Assembly (NCBI RefSeq): GCF_014058685.1
Contig: NZ_CP059055.1
Location: 1,674,001 to 1,738,000 of the forward strand
DNA: 64,000 nt
Source of the DNA: Lactobacillus johnsonii
GTDB taxonomy: Bacteria; Bacillota; Bacilli; Lactobacillales; Lactobacillaceae
Reading direction: 5' to 3'
The position numbers were made by a program, and so were the translations under genes. Positions 8,148 through 15,224 of this stretch are shown one piece after another (the stretch's first letter is position 1; each line of letters starts with the position of its first letter). Below the pieces are notes generated by a model. It was not told the origin of the DNA and made no database searches. It was given only the letters and a program-made list of their open reading frames with translations.

Positions 8148-8258
8148 ATGTTTAATGTACGTCAAGCAAATTCTTGTTGTTGCAATTGTCAAAAAATTTG
8201 GCAATTATTTGGCGTACAGTCATTAGTTCATTCAAGAATTTCTCTAGTTAGAAACTAG
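8148..8258 (+). CDS. Cys-rich leader peptide of the cystine carrier gene (36 aa)
   Basis: This 36-codon ORF begins MFNVRQANSCCCNCQKIW and ends LVRN. Four cysteine codons lie in a five-codon window (8175-8189). The ATG at 8148 follows GAAAGGAGC by nine bases; an ATG at 8142 would be too close to the SD. It lies between a promoter and a terminator hairpin (8291-8323) that precedes tcyP, a cystine uptake gene. This is the classical arrangement of transcription attenuation by ribosome stalling at codons for the scarce amino acid, here cysteine. TTGGC motifs at 8198-8202 and 8209-8213 could pair weakly with GCCAA of the terminator. The peptide itself probably has no function. The mechanism is inferred. 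Confidence 0.75.
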   Translation: MFNVRQANSCCCNCQKIWQLFGVQSLVHSRISLVRN

Positions 8259-8290
8259 CTTTTCAAAGTTATAACTATGGTTTTTCTCAA

Positions 8291-8323
8291 GAGCTGTTGG
8301 CATTAGGCCAATGGCTCTTTTTT
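8291..8323 (+). terminator. Attenuator terminator upstream of tcyP
   Basis: The stem GAGC-TG-TTGGC / GCCAA-TG-GCTC (one internal 2x2 mismatch) with loop ATTAG is followed by six T's. It lies after the leader ORF and 28 bases before the tcyP start, so full-length tcyP mRNA needs read-through. Confidence 0.85.
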
Positions 8324-8350
8324 GTTTGCTTAGAATTGGAGTTGAATATA

Positions 8351-9739
8351 GTGCAAACTACTCTCGTTGTTTTAGTGGCCATCGCGATTCTAGCTGGTAT
8401 GGCTTACTTACATAAAAAGAATTGGGGATTTACTAAATTAGTATTCCTCTCCCTTATCGTCGGAATCGTCTTTGGAGTTTCCCTTCAATTAATGTTCGGT
8501 GCTAATAGTAATATTGTAAAAAATAGTATCGACTGGATTTCTATTGTTGGAGATGGCTATGTTTCCTTACTACAAATGCTAGTAATTCCTCTAATCTTTG
8601 TTTCTTTAGTTGGTGCATTCACTCAACTAAAAATGACTACTAAGATTAGAAAAATTGCTACCAGTGTTTTAGCTATTTTGTTAGGAACTACAGCTGTTGC
8701 TTCCTTCTTAGGTTTCAGTAGTGTAGCTATTTTTAATTTAGGTGGGGCTGGCTTTGCTAAAGGAATGTCTGCATCCTCCACTGCTCTTACCTCTATTAAA
8801 GATCATCAAGCTCAATTAAAAGGCTTGACCCTTCCTCAACAAATAACATCCTTCTTCCCACAAAATATTTTTGCAGATTTTGCTGGAATGCGCTCAACTA
8901 GCACAATTGCAGTAGTAATTTTTTCTATTTTTGTTGGAATCGCCTTCTTACAAATTAAGAAAGAAAAAGCAGATGTAGCTGCTACATTTGCACGCGGTAT
9001 TCAAGCCTTACGTGCAGTTATCATGCGCATAGTTAAGATTGTACTTGAACTCACTCCTTATGGAATTTTTGCTTTGATTGCTAGAACCACTGCAACTAAC
9101 AGTTTTGCAACAATGAGTAAACTACTTGTCTTTATCGTTGCTGCTTACCTTGCAATTGCTGTTATGTTCATTGTTCATGCAGTTCTACTTTTAATTAACG
9201 GAATTAATCCAATCACCTACTTCAAGAAGGCATGGCCTGTCTTAGTTTTTGCTTTCACTTCTAGAACTAGTGGTGGTAGTTTACCACTTAACGTACGTAC
9301 TCAACGTGAATCAATGGGAGTAAGTGATACCATTGCCGACTTTGCCGCTAGCTTTGGTTTAACTATTGGTCAAAATGGATGTGCAGGTATTTATCCATCA
9401 ATGGTAGCAGCAATCACTGCCCCACTTGTTGGAGTTAACATTTTCTCATGGCAATTTGTCTTAAGTTTAGTTGTAATTGACGTTATTTCTAGTTTCGGCG
9501 TTGCCGGTGTTGGTGGCGGTGCTACATTTACTACTCTAATGGTCTTAGGTGCTCTTAACCTACCAGTAACAGTTTTAGGTGTTTTAATTGCTATTGACCC
9601 AGTTGTTGATATGGCTAGAACTGCCCTTAACGTTAACGACTCAATGGTTGCTGGTGTTATCACTGCTAAGCGTACCGGAGAACTAAACTGGAATACTTTT
9701 AATAATGAAAAATCTGATGTAGATGCTGAAGTTGAATAG
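8351..9739 (+). CDS. tcyP: L-cystine uptake carrier TcyP (dicarboxylate/amino acid:cation symporter family)
   Basis: This 462-residue polytopic membrane protein of the DAACS family closely matches the Bacillus TcyP pattern. Visible features are GYVSLLQMLVIPLIFVSLVGAF, the Ser-rich re-entrant loop FTSRTSGGSLPLNV, the GQNGCAGIYPSMVA segment, and the C-terminus KRTGELNWNTFN. It imports cystine with a cation. The open frame reaches back to a TTG at 8297, but that lies inside the terminator stem; the GTG at 8351 has GGAG nine bases upstream and gives the normal length. Control by the upstream Cys-rich leader fits the substrate. It is followed by the Met T-box operon, forming a sulfur amino-acid block. 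Confidence 0.92.
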   Translation: MQTTLVVLVAIAILAGMAYLHKKNWGFTKLVFLSLIVGIVFGVSLQLMFGANSNIVKNSIDWISIVGDGYVSLLQMLVIPLIFVSLVGAFTQLKMTTKIRKIATSVLAILLGTTAVASFLGFSSVAIFNLGGAGFAKGMSASSTALTSIKDHQAQLKGLTLPQQITSFFPQNIFADFAGMRSTSTIAVVIFSIFVGIAFLQIKKEKADVAATFARGIQALRAVIMRIVKIVLELTPYGIFALIARTTATNSFATMSKLLVFIVAAYLAIAVMFIVHAVLLLINGINPITYFKKAWPVLVFAFTSRTSGGSLPLNVRTQRESMGVSDTIADFAASFGLTIGQNGCAGIYPSMVAAITAPLVGVNIFSWQFVLSLVVIDVISSFGVAGVGGGATFTTLMVLGALNLPVTVLGVLIAIDPVVDMARTALNVNDSMVAGVITAKRTGELNWNTFNNEKSDVDAEVE

Positions 9740-9756
9740 CTTACTAAAAATTTTTA

Positions 9757-9785
9757 TTGACATTATTTTTTAAGCGTTGTAATAT
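9757..9785 (+). promoter_or_regulatory. Promoter of the T-box / methionine synthase / luxS operon
   Basis: TTGACA (9757-9762) and TAATAT (9780-9785) with a 17-base spacer lie just upstream of the T-box leader. Confidence 0.8.
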
Positions 9786-9810
9786 TATGACAACAAAATT
9801 AATTAAAGCT

Positions 9811-10086
9811 TAGAAAAGATGAGTAATTACTTAAAGCATCCCCCAGAGAGTCGGATTAGGTGCAAGTCGATGTTGCTGATGTAATGAAGATGGTCTTGGA
9901 GCTAAATTAAAGTGCAAGCTAATTTAAGTAAGCAATTTACGATTGACGTTCGTTATCATGTCCGAGTCTTCCAAATGTTGGAGTACTTAGTGAGGAATTA
10001 ATTGTAAGATTAATTCGAATGCAGGGTGGTAACACGCTATTAAGCGTCCCTAGTGTAGTGTAATAACTATACTTGGGGCGCTTTTT
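9811..10086 (+). promoter_or_regulatory. T-box riboswitch, probably tRNA-Met specific
   Basis: The leader has the hallmarks of a T-box. The AGTA loop-E strand is at 9822-9825, the distal-loop element AGAGAGTCGG begins at 9845, and GAAGATGG (9887-9893) carries the likely specifier ATG at 9890-9892. The antiterminator motif AGGGTGGTAACACG lies at 10023-10036, and AAGCGTCCCT pairs with GGGGCGCTTTTT as the competing terminator. The bulge bases TGGT would pair with an ACCA tRNA end, consistent with tRNA-Met. Uncharged tRNA-Met would stabilise the antiterminator and turn on the methionine synthase and luxS genes. A GAU (Asp) reading is possible in an adjacent frame, but gene context favours Met. 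Confidence 0.9.
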
Positions 10087-10128
10087 CTTTTGCTTAGTTA
10101 GTTTATTAAATTCAAAGGAGGGATTATT

Positions 10129-10230
10129 TTGCATATCAAAAAAGAATATTTTAGTGAACAGGTATTTAATCGAATGTGCAGCTTACATTCTATGATCCCT
10201 CTTGTCAGCGGATCTTCAGATAATATTTAA
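10129..10230 (+). CDS. Possible small ORF between T-box and methionine synthase gene (33 aa)
   Basis: A TTG-initiated ORF of 33 codons follows an excellent SD (AAAGGAGGGA, seven bases from the TTG). The peptide begins MHIKKEYFSEQVFNRMC and ends SGSSDNI. It has no signal sequence, membrane segment or family I recognise, and no unusual run of Met codons. It may be a translated leader, a small protein or chance; the SD is the only direct support. Confidence 0.4.
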   Translation: MHIKKEYFSEQVFNRMCSLHSMIPLVSGSSDNI

Positions 10231-10265
10231 AAGACATTTTTAGTTAGAATCAAGAGGTAGATTTG

Positions 10266-11375
10266 ATGACAAAATTAGCACATTACGATATTGTTGGTAG
10301 TTTCTTAAGACCAGAAGAATTAAAAGAAGCAAGAAAGAATTTCAACCAGGAAAAGATCTCACAAGAAGAGTTAACTAAAATTGAAGATCAAGAAATTAAA
10401 AAGCTAATTCAAAAAGAAGAAGAATTAGGATTAACAGCAGTCACAGATGGTGAATTTCGTCGTAGTTGGTGGCATCTTGACTTCTTGTGGGGATTAAATG
10501 GCGTTGCCAAATATGATTACAAAGAGAGCTATAAGTTCTACGGAGCTAAAACTAGGACCGATAATGCAGAACTATCTGGAAAAATTGCCTATAATCCTGA
10601 CCATCCATTTTTTGATGCATTTAAGTTTGTTAATGCTAATGTAAAAAATGCAATTGCTAAGCAAACTATTCCTTCCCCAACTCTCCTATTTAGGGACAAT
10701 CGCTCTGATAATTGGCCTAACTTCTACGATAATAAAAAAGATTACTTGGACGACCTAGCTACAGCCTACAATAAAACAATCAAACATTTTTATGATTTAG
10801 GTTGTCGCTATATTCAAATTGATGATACTACCTGGGCTTTTTTGATCAGTAAATTAAATGAAACGCAAAATGATCCCAAAGAACATGAAAAATATGTTCA
10901 ATTAGCAGAAGAGTCTGTTTATGTAATTAATAAGTCAATAGAAAATCTGCCTGCTGATCTAACAATTGCTACACATATTTGTCGTGGAAATTTCAAGTCT
11001 ACTTTTCTTTTTTCTGGTGGATATGAACCAATTGCAAAATATCTTGGTCAGTTAAACTATGATCGCTTTTTCTTAGAATATGACAGTGATCGTGCTGGTG
11101 ATTTGAAACCAATTAAGCGAATTTGGAATAATCGTGATAATGTCACCATTGTTCTTGGCTTGATTACTTCAAAAAATGGCGAATTAGAAGATCCAGTTGC
11201 AATCGCAAAACGCATCACGGAAGCCGGCCAATTAGTACCCTTGGATAATCTGGCTCTAAGTACCCAATGCGGCTTTGCTTCTACTGAAGAAGGAAACATT
11301 TTAAGTGAAGCTGATCAATGGAAAAAGATTAAATTTGTTGTTAAGATAGCAAATAATATTTGGAAAAGTTTTTAA
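10266..11375 (+). CDS. MetE C-terminal-domain family methionine synthase (YxjG/YxjH type)
   Basis: This 369-residue protein corresponds to the catalytic C-terminal half of cobalamin-independent methionine synthase and to the stand-alone YxjG/YxjH proteins of Firmicutes. It begins with the [13 protein letters not shown] motif and has the [15 protein letters not shown] segment. The likely zinc site is His and Cys in ATHICRGN, Glu in [11 protein letters not shown] and Cys in [10 protein letters not shown]. It probably methylates homocysteine to methionine; the methyl donor is uncertain because the folate-binding N-terminal half of MetE is absent. The ATG at 10266 follows AGAGGT. It is under the Met T-box and is followed 14 bases later by luxS, which supplies homocysteine. 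Confidence 0.9.
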   Translation: MTKLAHYDIVGSFLRPEELKEARKNFNQEKISQEELTKIEDQEIKKLIQKEEELGLTAVTDGEFRRSWWHLDFLWGLNGVAKYDYKESYKFYGAKTRTDNAELSGKIAYNPDHPFFDAFKFVNANVKNAIAKQTIPSPTLLFRDNRSDNWPNFYDNKKDYLDDLATAYNKTIKHFYDLGCRYIQIDDTTWAFLISKLNETQNDPKEHEKYVQLAEESVYVINKSIENLPADLTIATHICRGNFKSTFLFSGGYEPIAKYLGQLNYDRFFLEYDSDRAGDLKPIKRIWNNRDNVTIVLGLITSKNGELEDPVAIAKRITEAGQLVPLDNLALSTQCGFASTEEGNILSEADQWKKIKFVVKIANNIWKSF

Positions 11376-11389
11376 CGGAGGGAAATATT

Positions 11390-11866
11390 ATGGGTAAAGT
11401 TGAAAGTTTTGAATTAGATCATACTAAAGTTAAGGCACCTTACGTTCGTTTAATTACTGTTGAAGAAGGACAAAAAGGCGATAAAATTAGTAATTTTGAT
11501 CTTCGTTTGGTTCAGCCTAATGAAAATGCAATTCCTACTGGAGGCTTGCATACCATTGAACACCTATTAGCTGGATTATTACGTGACCGCATTGATGGTT
11601 ATATTGATTGTTCACCATTTGGTTGTCGCACCGGCTTCCACCTCTTAGTTTGGGGTACTCCATCCACTACAGAGGTAGCTAAGGCACTTAAAGAATCGCT
11701 TGAAGAAATTCGCGATAATATTACCTGGGAAGATGTTCCAGGAACTACGATTGAATCTTGTGGTAATTACCGCGACCACTCCCTTTTCTCAGCTAAGCAA
11801 TGGTCAAGAGATATTTTAGAAAAAGGTATTTCCGATGATCCATTTGAGAGACATGTTGTAGAATAA
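11390..11866 (+). CDS. luxS: S-ribosylhomocysteine lyase LuxS
   Basis: This 158-residue LuxS cleaves S-ribosylhomocysteine to homocysteine and DPD, the AI-2 precursor. The metal ligands are visible as His54 and His58 in HTIEHL and Cys124 in ESCGNYRDH, with Glu57 and the catalytic Cys79 in PFGCRTGF. The ATG at 11390 has GGAGGG seven bases upstream; the longer frame from 11360 overlaps the previous gene and is unlikely. Co-transcription with the methionine synthase under a Met T-box places AI-2 formation within methyl recycling. No Pfs nucleosidase gene is present in the window. Confidence 0.97.
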   Translation: MGKVESFELDHTKVKAPYVRLITVEEGQKGDKISNFDLRLVQPNENAIPTGGLHTIEHLLAGLLRDRIDGYIDCSPFGCRTGFHLLVWGTPSTTEVAKALKESLEEIRDNITWEDVPGTTIESCGNYRDHSLFSAKQWSRDILEKGISDDPFERHVVE

Positions 11867-11883
11867 TTTTTCTGAATAAATAT

Positions 11884-11928
11884 AAAAATGCATTATTACT
11901 AATTCAAACTAGTAATAATGCATTTTTT
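11884..11928. terminator. Bidirectional terminator between luxS and the convergent membrane protein gene
   Basis: A 15-bp perfect stem (AATGCATTATTACTA and complement) with T runs on both strands lies at the convergent gene ends. Confidence 0.9.
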
Positions 11929-12322
11929 AATTATTTTTCTTATATCTATTCCACAAAACTATGTTGCCAATTACTAGCATACATATCCAAATAGCTGCTA
12001 GAACTAGGTTGTTTTGGTAACTTTGTTTATTTTGAATATTACCCCAAATCACACCAATATATATTCCACTTAGAATTGCACTTAATGTAATGCTAGTTAA
12101 GATAACTACTAAATTTGGTATTTTTTTCTTATAGTTTAGCAACTGAAGCCAATTATAGACCATCTCACAAATTACGATTAATACTACCAGTAAGTCATAC
12201 CACCATTCCTGCCGCTTAACAAACATATTTATCGTCTCAATGAAATAGTAGCCACAAATCATTGCAAATAAATCTAAAGTAAGCAATTGTCCTACAATGG
12301 TGTTCTTTTCTTTTTCTTTCAT
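11927..12322 (-). CDS. Small four-helix membrane protein of unknown function
   Basis: This 131-residue protein has four hydrophobic segments (about residues 10-30, 42-62, 70-92, 105-125) linked by short loops and ends in RYKKNN. I do not recognise a family; the pattern resembles small uncharacterised membrane proteins of lactobacilli. The start lies downstream of a modest SD (GGGA). It stands alone between the luxS terminator and the second PTS operon. Nothing in the neighbourhood indicates its role. Confidence 0.6.
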   Translation of the reverse strand: MKEKEKNTIVGQLLTLDLFAMICGYYFIETINMFVKRQEWWYDLLVVLIVICEMVYNWLQLLNYKKKIPNLVVILTSITLSAILSGIYIGVIWGNIQNKQSYQNNLVLAAIWICMLVIGNIVLWNRYKKNN

Positions 12323-12406
12323 AAAAGTCCCTTTATCAATCTTATTGTCTCTTTTAATTATAGAACAATAGCCTCCATTTCAGCATTAAAAATATTAAAG
12401 CGGGCT

Positions 12407-13210
12407 TTAGGCACTTAAGATATGGAAGTAGCTTAAAACAATTCCTAAAATTAGAACAAACCAGATCATCTTAGTAGACGTTACGTGTTTCTTTCCTAAC
12501 AACCAGTAAACTAAAGCAACGAGTAATACAGGTACTAAGGATGGCATAATTTGATTTAAAATTGTTTGCATCTTTAATGTTACTTTACCTGCTCGATATA
12601 CAAATGGCACTTTAACATTCACTACTGTTGGTATTAAGGCACCAACGACGGTAACCCCAAGTAAGATAGCAGAGTCGGTAATTGCATTTAACTTACCTGA
12701 AGCAGAATCAATTAATTTTGCTCCCTGTGAATAACCGAGGTTTAAAAAGCTAAATCTTGTGAATAAAACAATTAAATTAACGATTATCCACAAAAAAGCT
12801 CCAAAAGGATTTCCTCGTAATCCCATATATGCACCAATTGATCCACAGATTGTAGGAATAATAGCTCCAAAAATTGTATCTCCTACCCCAGCTAATGGTC
12901 CCATTAAACCTGTCTTTAAGCCGGCAATTGTTTCTTTGGCTTTACTTCCCTGCTTTTCTTCAATTGCTAAATCCATTCCAATAATAAAGTTTCCATCAAA
13001 TGCATTCACATTGAAGAATTGTGACTGCATTTGCATCATTTCAACTAATTCTTCATCTTTGTACCAGCGTTTTAAAAATGGCAAAACAGTATAAAAGTAA
13101 CCGGGAGCCATCATTTTTTCATAGTTCCAAGATAACTGACTAGCCCATAGCCAACGCCAATTTGCTCGAAAAAGATCTTTTTTTGTTAATTTATTTGAAT
13201 TAGTTTTCAT
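12407..13210 (-). CDS. PTS mannose-family EIID component (second system)
   Basis: This 267-residue EIID has the family pattern LSWNYEKMMAPGYFYTVLPF at the N-terminus, the FNVNAFDGNFIIGMDLAIEE stretch and GPLAGVGDTIFGAI, then C-terminal membrane helices. With EIIC it forms the translocation unit. The ATG at 13210 follows GAGGGAG; longer forms to 13240 read through that SD. It overlaps the EIIC end by 11 bases and is the last gene of a three-gene operon (EIIAB-EIIC-EIID). Substrate not identifiable by eye; it differs clearly from the EIID at 2945-3766. Confidence 0.93.
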   Translation of the reverse strand: MKTNSNKLTKKDLFRANWRWLWASQLSWNYEKMMAPGYFYTVLPFLKRWYKDEELVEMMQMQSQFFNVNAFDGNFIIGMDLAIEEKQGSKAKETIAGLKTGLMGPLAGVGDTIFGAIIPTICGSIGAYMGLRGNPFGAFLWIIVNLIVLFTRFSFLNLGYSQGAKLIDSASGKLNAITDSAILLGVTVVGALIPTVVNVKVPFVYRAGKVTLKMQTILNQIMPSLVPVLLVALVYWLLGKKHVTSTKMIWFVLILGIVLSYFHILSA

Positions 13211-14009
13211 ATTCTCCCTCTTCATTTGTATATTCTTCACTCTCAGTTACTTTTTCTGAACTATTTGGTTTTGTATTTAATTTTTCTACTTCACGAGTGT
13301 AGTGAAGATAAGCTAAAGCGGCTCCCAGCAAAGCTACCCCTAACATTGGCATTTTTAAGTAAGCTGCTGCAATGAAGCCTATTGCTAAATAAGAAATAAA
13401 TCTTTTAGTTGGCAAGTATCTAAGTAAAATTGCAATACCAACAATTGGCAAAATATGCCCCGATACTTTTAACCCATCAGTCAACCAAGCTGGAATTATT
13501 CGTAGAATTGCTTTAACAACATCATTTCCTACTACAAGTAAGATAAAAACTGGGATTGCACGTGAAAAGCCCCAGGTAAAAGTTCCCCACAATGCATTTC
13601 TTGCTGCCGCATTTGGCTTATTTTCTTTAATAAAAGTATCAATTCGATGTTGAAAAATAGTATTAGCAAATCTGGCTAAAACATCTAGTTGGACCATTAA
13701 GAGTCCTACTGGAACGGCCAAACCAATTGCAAACTGCGCACCTTTTCCTGAAATAACGGCGTAAACTGTACCAACAATTGCACCAGTCATAAAGTCCGGC
13801 ATTGAGGCTCCTCCATATGTTGAGACCCCTAAGACCATTAATTGGAGCGTTGCTCCAACTGCCAGCCCAGTTGTAATATCACCCATAATAATTCCTGAAA
13901 TCATCCCAATTGCTAAAGGATTATTCACAATTGATACAGTCAATTGATCAATAATTGCCCAAAATGCTAGGCAAGTTAGTAATAGAATCTGCCACCATTG
14001 TATTGTCAT
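13200..14009 (-). CDS. PTS mannose-family EIIC component (second system)
   Basis: This 269-residue polytopic EIIC of the mannose/sorbose family has LAFWAIIDQLTVSIVNNPLA at the N-terminus and the membrane loop LMVLGVSTYGGASMPDF, which replaces the GGTQPPNP loop of the first system. The C-terminal tail is acidic and hydrophilic (TESEEYTNEEGEYEN). It lies 15 bases after the fused EIIAB and overlaps EIID, so the three subunits are translationally linked. It transports and, with its partners, phosphorylates an unidentified hexose or related sugar. Confidence 0.93.
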   Translation of the reverse strand: MTIQWWQILLLTCLAFWAIIDQLTVSIVNNPLAIGMISGIIMGDITTGLAVGATLQLMVLGVSTYGGASMPDFMTGAIVGTVYAVISGKGAQFAIGLAVPVGLLMVQLDVLARFANTIFQHRIDTFIKENKPNAAARNALWGTFTWGFSRAIPVFILLVVGNDVVKAILRIIPAWLTDGLKVSGHILPIVGIAILLRYLPTKRFISYLAIGFIAAAYLKMPMLGVALLGAALAYLHYTREVEKLNTKPNSSEKVTESEEYTNEEGEYEN

Positions 14010-14024
14010 TGTCTTATCTTTCCT

Positions 14025-14945
14025 TTACTTTTTTAATAATTCCATAAATTCTTCTTTGTCTTCTGCCGGCACCATTTGATGATAAAGATGACAACCATGC
14101 TCATTTAAATAGTTAAAATTATCAACATCTTCTGCCGTAACAGCCACACTCTTAGCAACTTGACGTGAATCAGCCTTAGTAGACATATTTCCTACATTAA
14201 TTTCAGGCAAGTTCACACCATTATCAATCATTTGGCGTAAAACTCCAGGATTTTTAACTAACACTAAAACGGTTTGACCTTTATATTTTCCTTCATTAAT
14301 TCTTCTGGCTGCACCTTTAGCAGTCAAAATACTTAAGTGAACACCATGCGGGCAGGCAGTCTTTAAGGCTGTTTTTTGAATATCGTTCTTTACAATATCA
14401 TCCCCAACTACCATAATTCGCGTTAATCGCAATGCATTTGTCCACATGGTAGCAACTTGTCCGTGGATAAGTCTTTCATCAATTCGAACGTTATGCATAG
14501 TTTGTGGTTCTACTTCCGCATTTTTATTTAATTCGTTACTTTGATGAGACTCTTTCTTGGTTGGAGTGGGTTTATCTTTAGTTGAATTTCCAACAGGAGC
14601 TATATTTTCTTTAGCTTGTTTAATTGCTTCCTCCATCGGAGTTCCCATTACTCCTGCTAACAAAAGCGGCAAGCACAGACCGCTATATACTTTTACTTCA
14701 GGATGTTCGTGCTGATAGCGTAATGCAGCGTTAGCCGGAGTTCCTCCGGCAATATCCACAATAATAGTTGGCACTTGTTCAAAGCTTTCCGCAGTTTGAG
14801 CAATTTCATCAAGCAAATCATCTTGATTCATTGTTTGTTTAAAAGCAATCGCCTTTACATTTGATAATTTTCCTGCAATCATTTCACAGCTAGCTAGAGT
14901 TGCCTTAGCATATTCACCATGACTAACTATTAAAAAGTTATCCAC
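14025..14945 (-). CDS. PTS mannose-family EIIAB fusion (second system)
   Basis: This 306-residue protein fuses EIIA (residues 1-118; phosphorylated His9 in LIVSHGEYAKA, active-site loop DIAGGTPANA) to EIIB (from about 150; phosphorylated His161 in VRIDERLIHGQV, later VNVGNMSTKAD) by a Pro/Lys/Asn-rich linker. Phosphate flows from HPr to His9, to His161 and to the sugar in EIIC/EIID. The start is GTG at 14945 with GGAGG eight bases upstream; a nearer ATG is out of frame and soon stops. No regulator gene is adjacent; control probably comes from the upstream repeats and the cre-like site. Confidence 0.94.
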   Translation of the reverse strand: MDNFLIVSHGEYAKATLASCEMIAGKLSNVKAIAFKQTMNQDDLLDEIAQTAESFEQVPTIIVDIAGGTPANAALRYQHEHPEVKVYSGLCLPLLLAGVMGTPMEEAIKQAKENIAPVGNSTKDKPTPTKKESHQSNELNKNAEVEPQTMHNVRIDERLIHGQVATMWTNALRLTRIMVVGDDIVKNDIQKTALKTACPHGVHLSILTAKGAARRINEGKYKGQTVLVLVKNPGVLRQMIDNGVNLPEINVGNMSTKADSRQVAKSVAVTAEDVDNFNYLNEHGCHLYHQMVPAEDKEEFMELLKK

Positions 14946-14987
14946 ATTTAATTCCTCCAGAATTCACAATGTTTATATTTTATCCTA

Positions 14988-15087
14988 ATTGGTATATAAA
15001 TTAAAGCTAAATATAGTAATGCTTGTAGCTAATTATCCAACATTGGTATAGTTCAATTATGACAGTTTGTACTTGTAATCGTTATCA
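14988..15087 (-). promoter_or_regulatory. Candidate operators and cre-like site upstream of the second PTS operon
   Basis: ATTGGTATA occurs twice in the same orientation (14988-14996 and 15042-15050), 54 bp apart, about five helical turns. Each copy is followed by AT-rich sequence giving weak dyad symmetry, reminiscent of GntR-type half-sites. TGTAATCGTTATCA (15074-15087) matches the cre consensus at 13 of 14 positions. No convincing -35/-10 pair was found. Confidence 0.45.
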
Positions 15088-15098
15088 TTGCTGATACA

Positions 15099-15136
15099 AA
15101 AAGAAGACCCTACTAGGCAATGTAGAGTCTTCTTAA
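15099..15136 (-). terminator. Terminator of the oppA-type gene
   Basis: The stem AAGAAGACTCTAC with its complement (one mismatch) is followed by a T run on the minus strand, about 90 bases after the stop codon. Confidence 0.85.
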
Positions 15137-15224
15137 GGAATATAACTATGAAAATTTTATTTAATGAAATATTATTTAAGAATTGTGTTGAATATATGAG
15201 GATTTATAGGAAAATTTATTTTAA

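Noticed and set aside
8297-8350. TTG start at 8297 for tcyP
   Set aside because: It lies inside the terminator stem and has no SD; the GTG at 8351 has a proper SD and gives the normal protein length.
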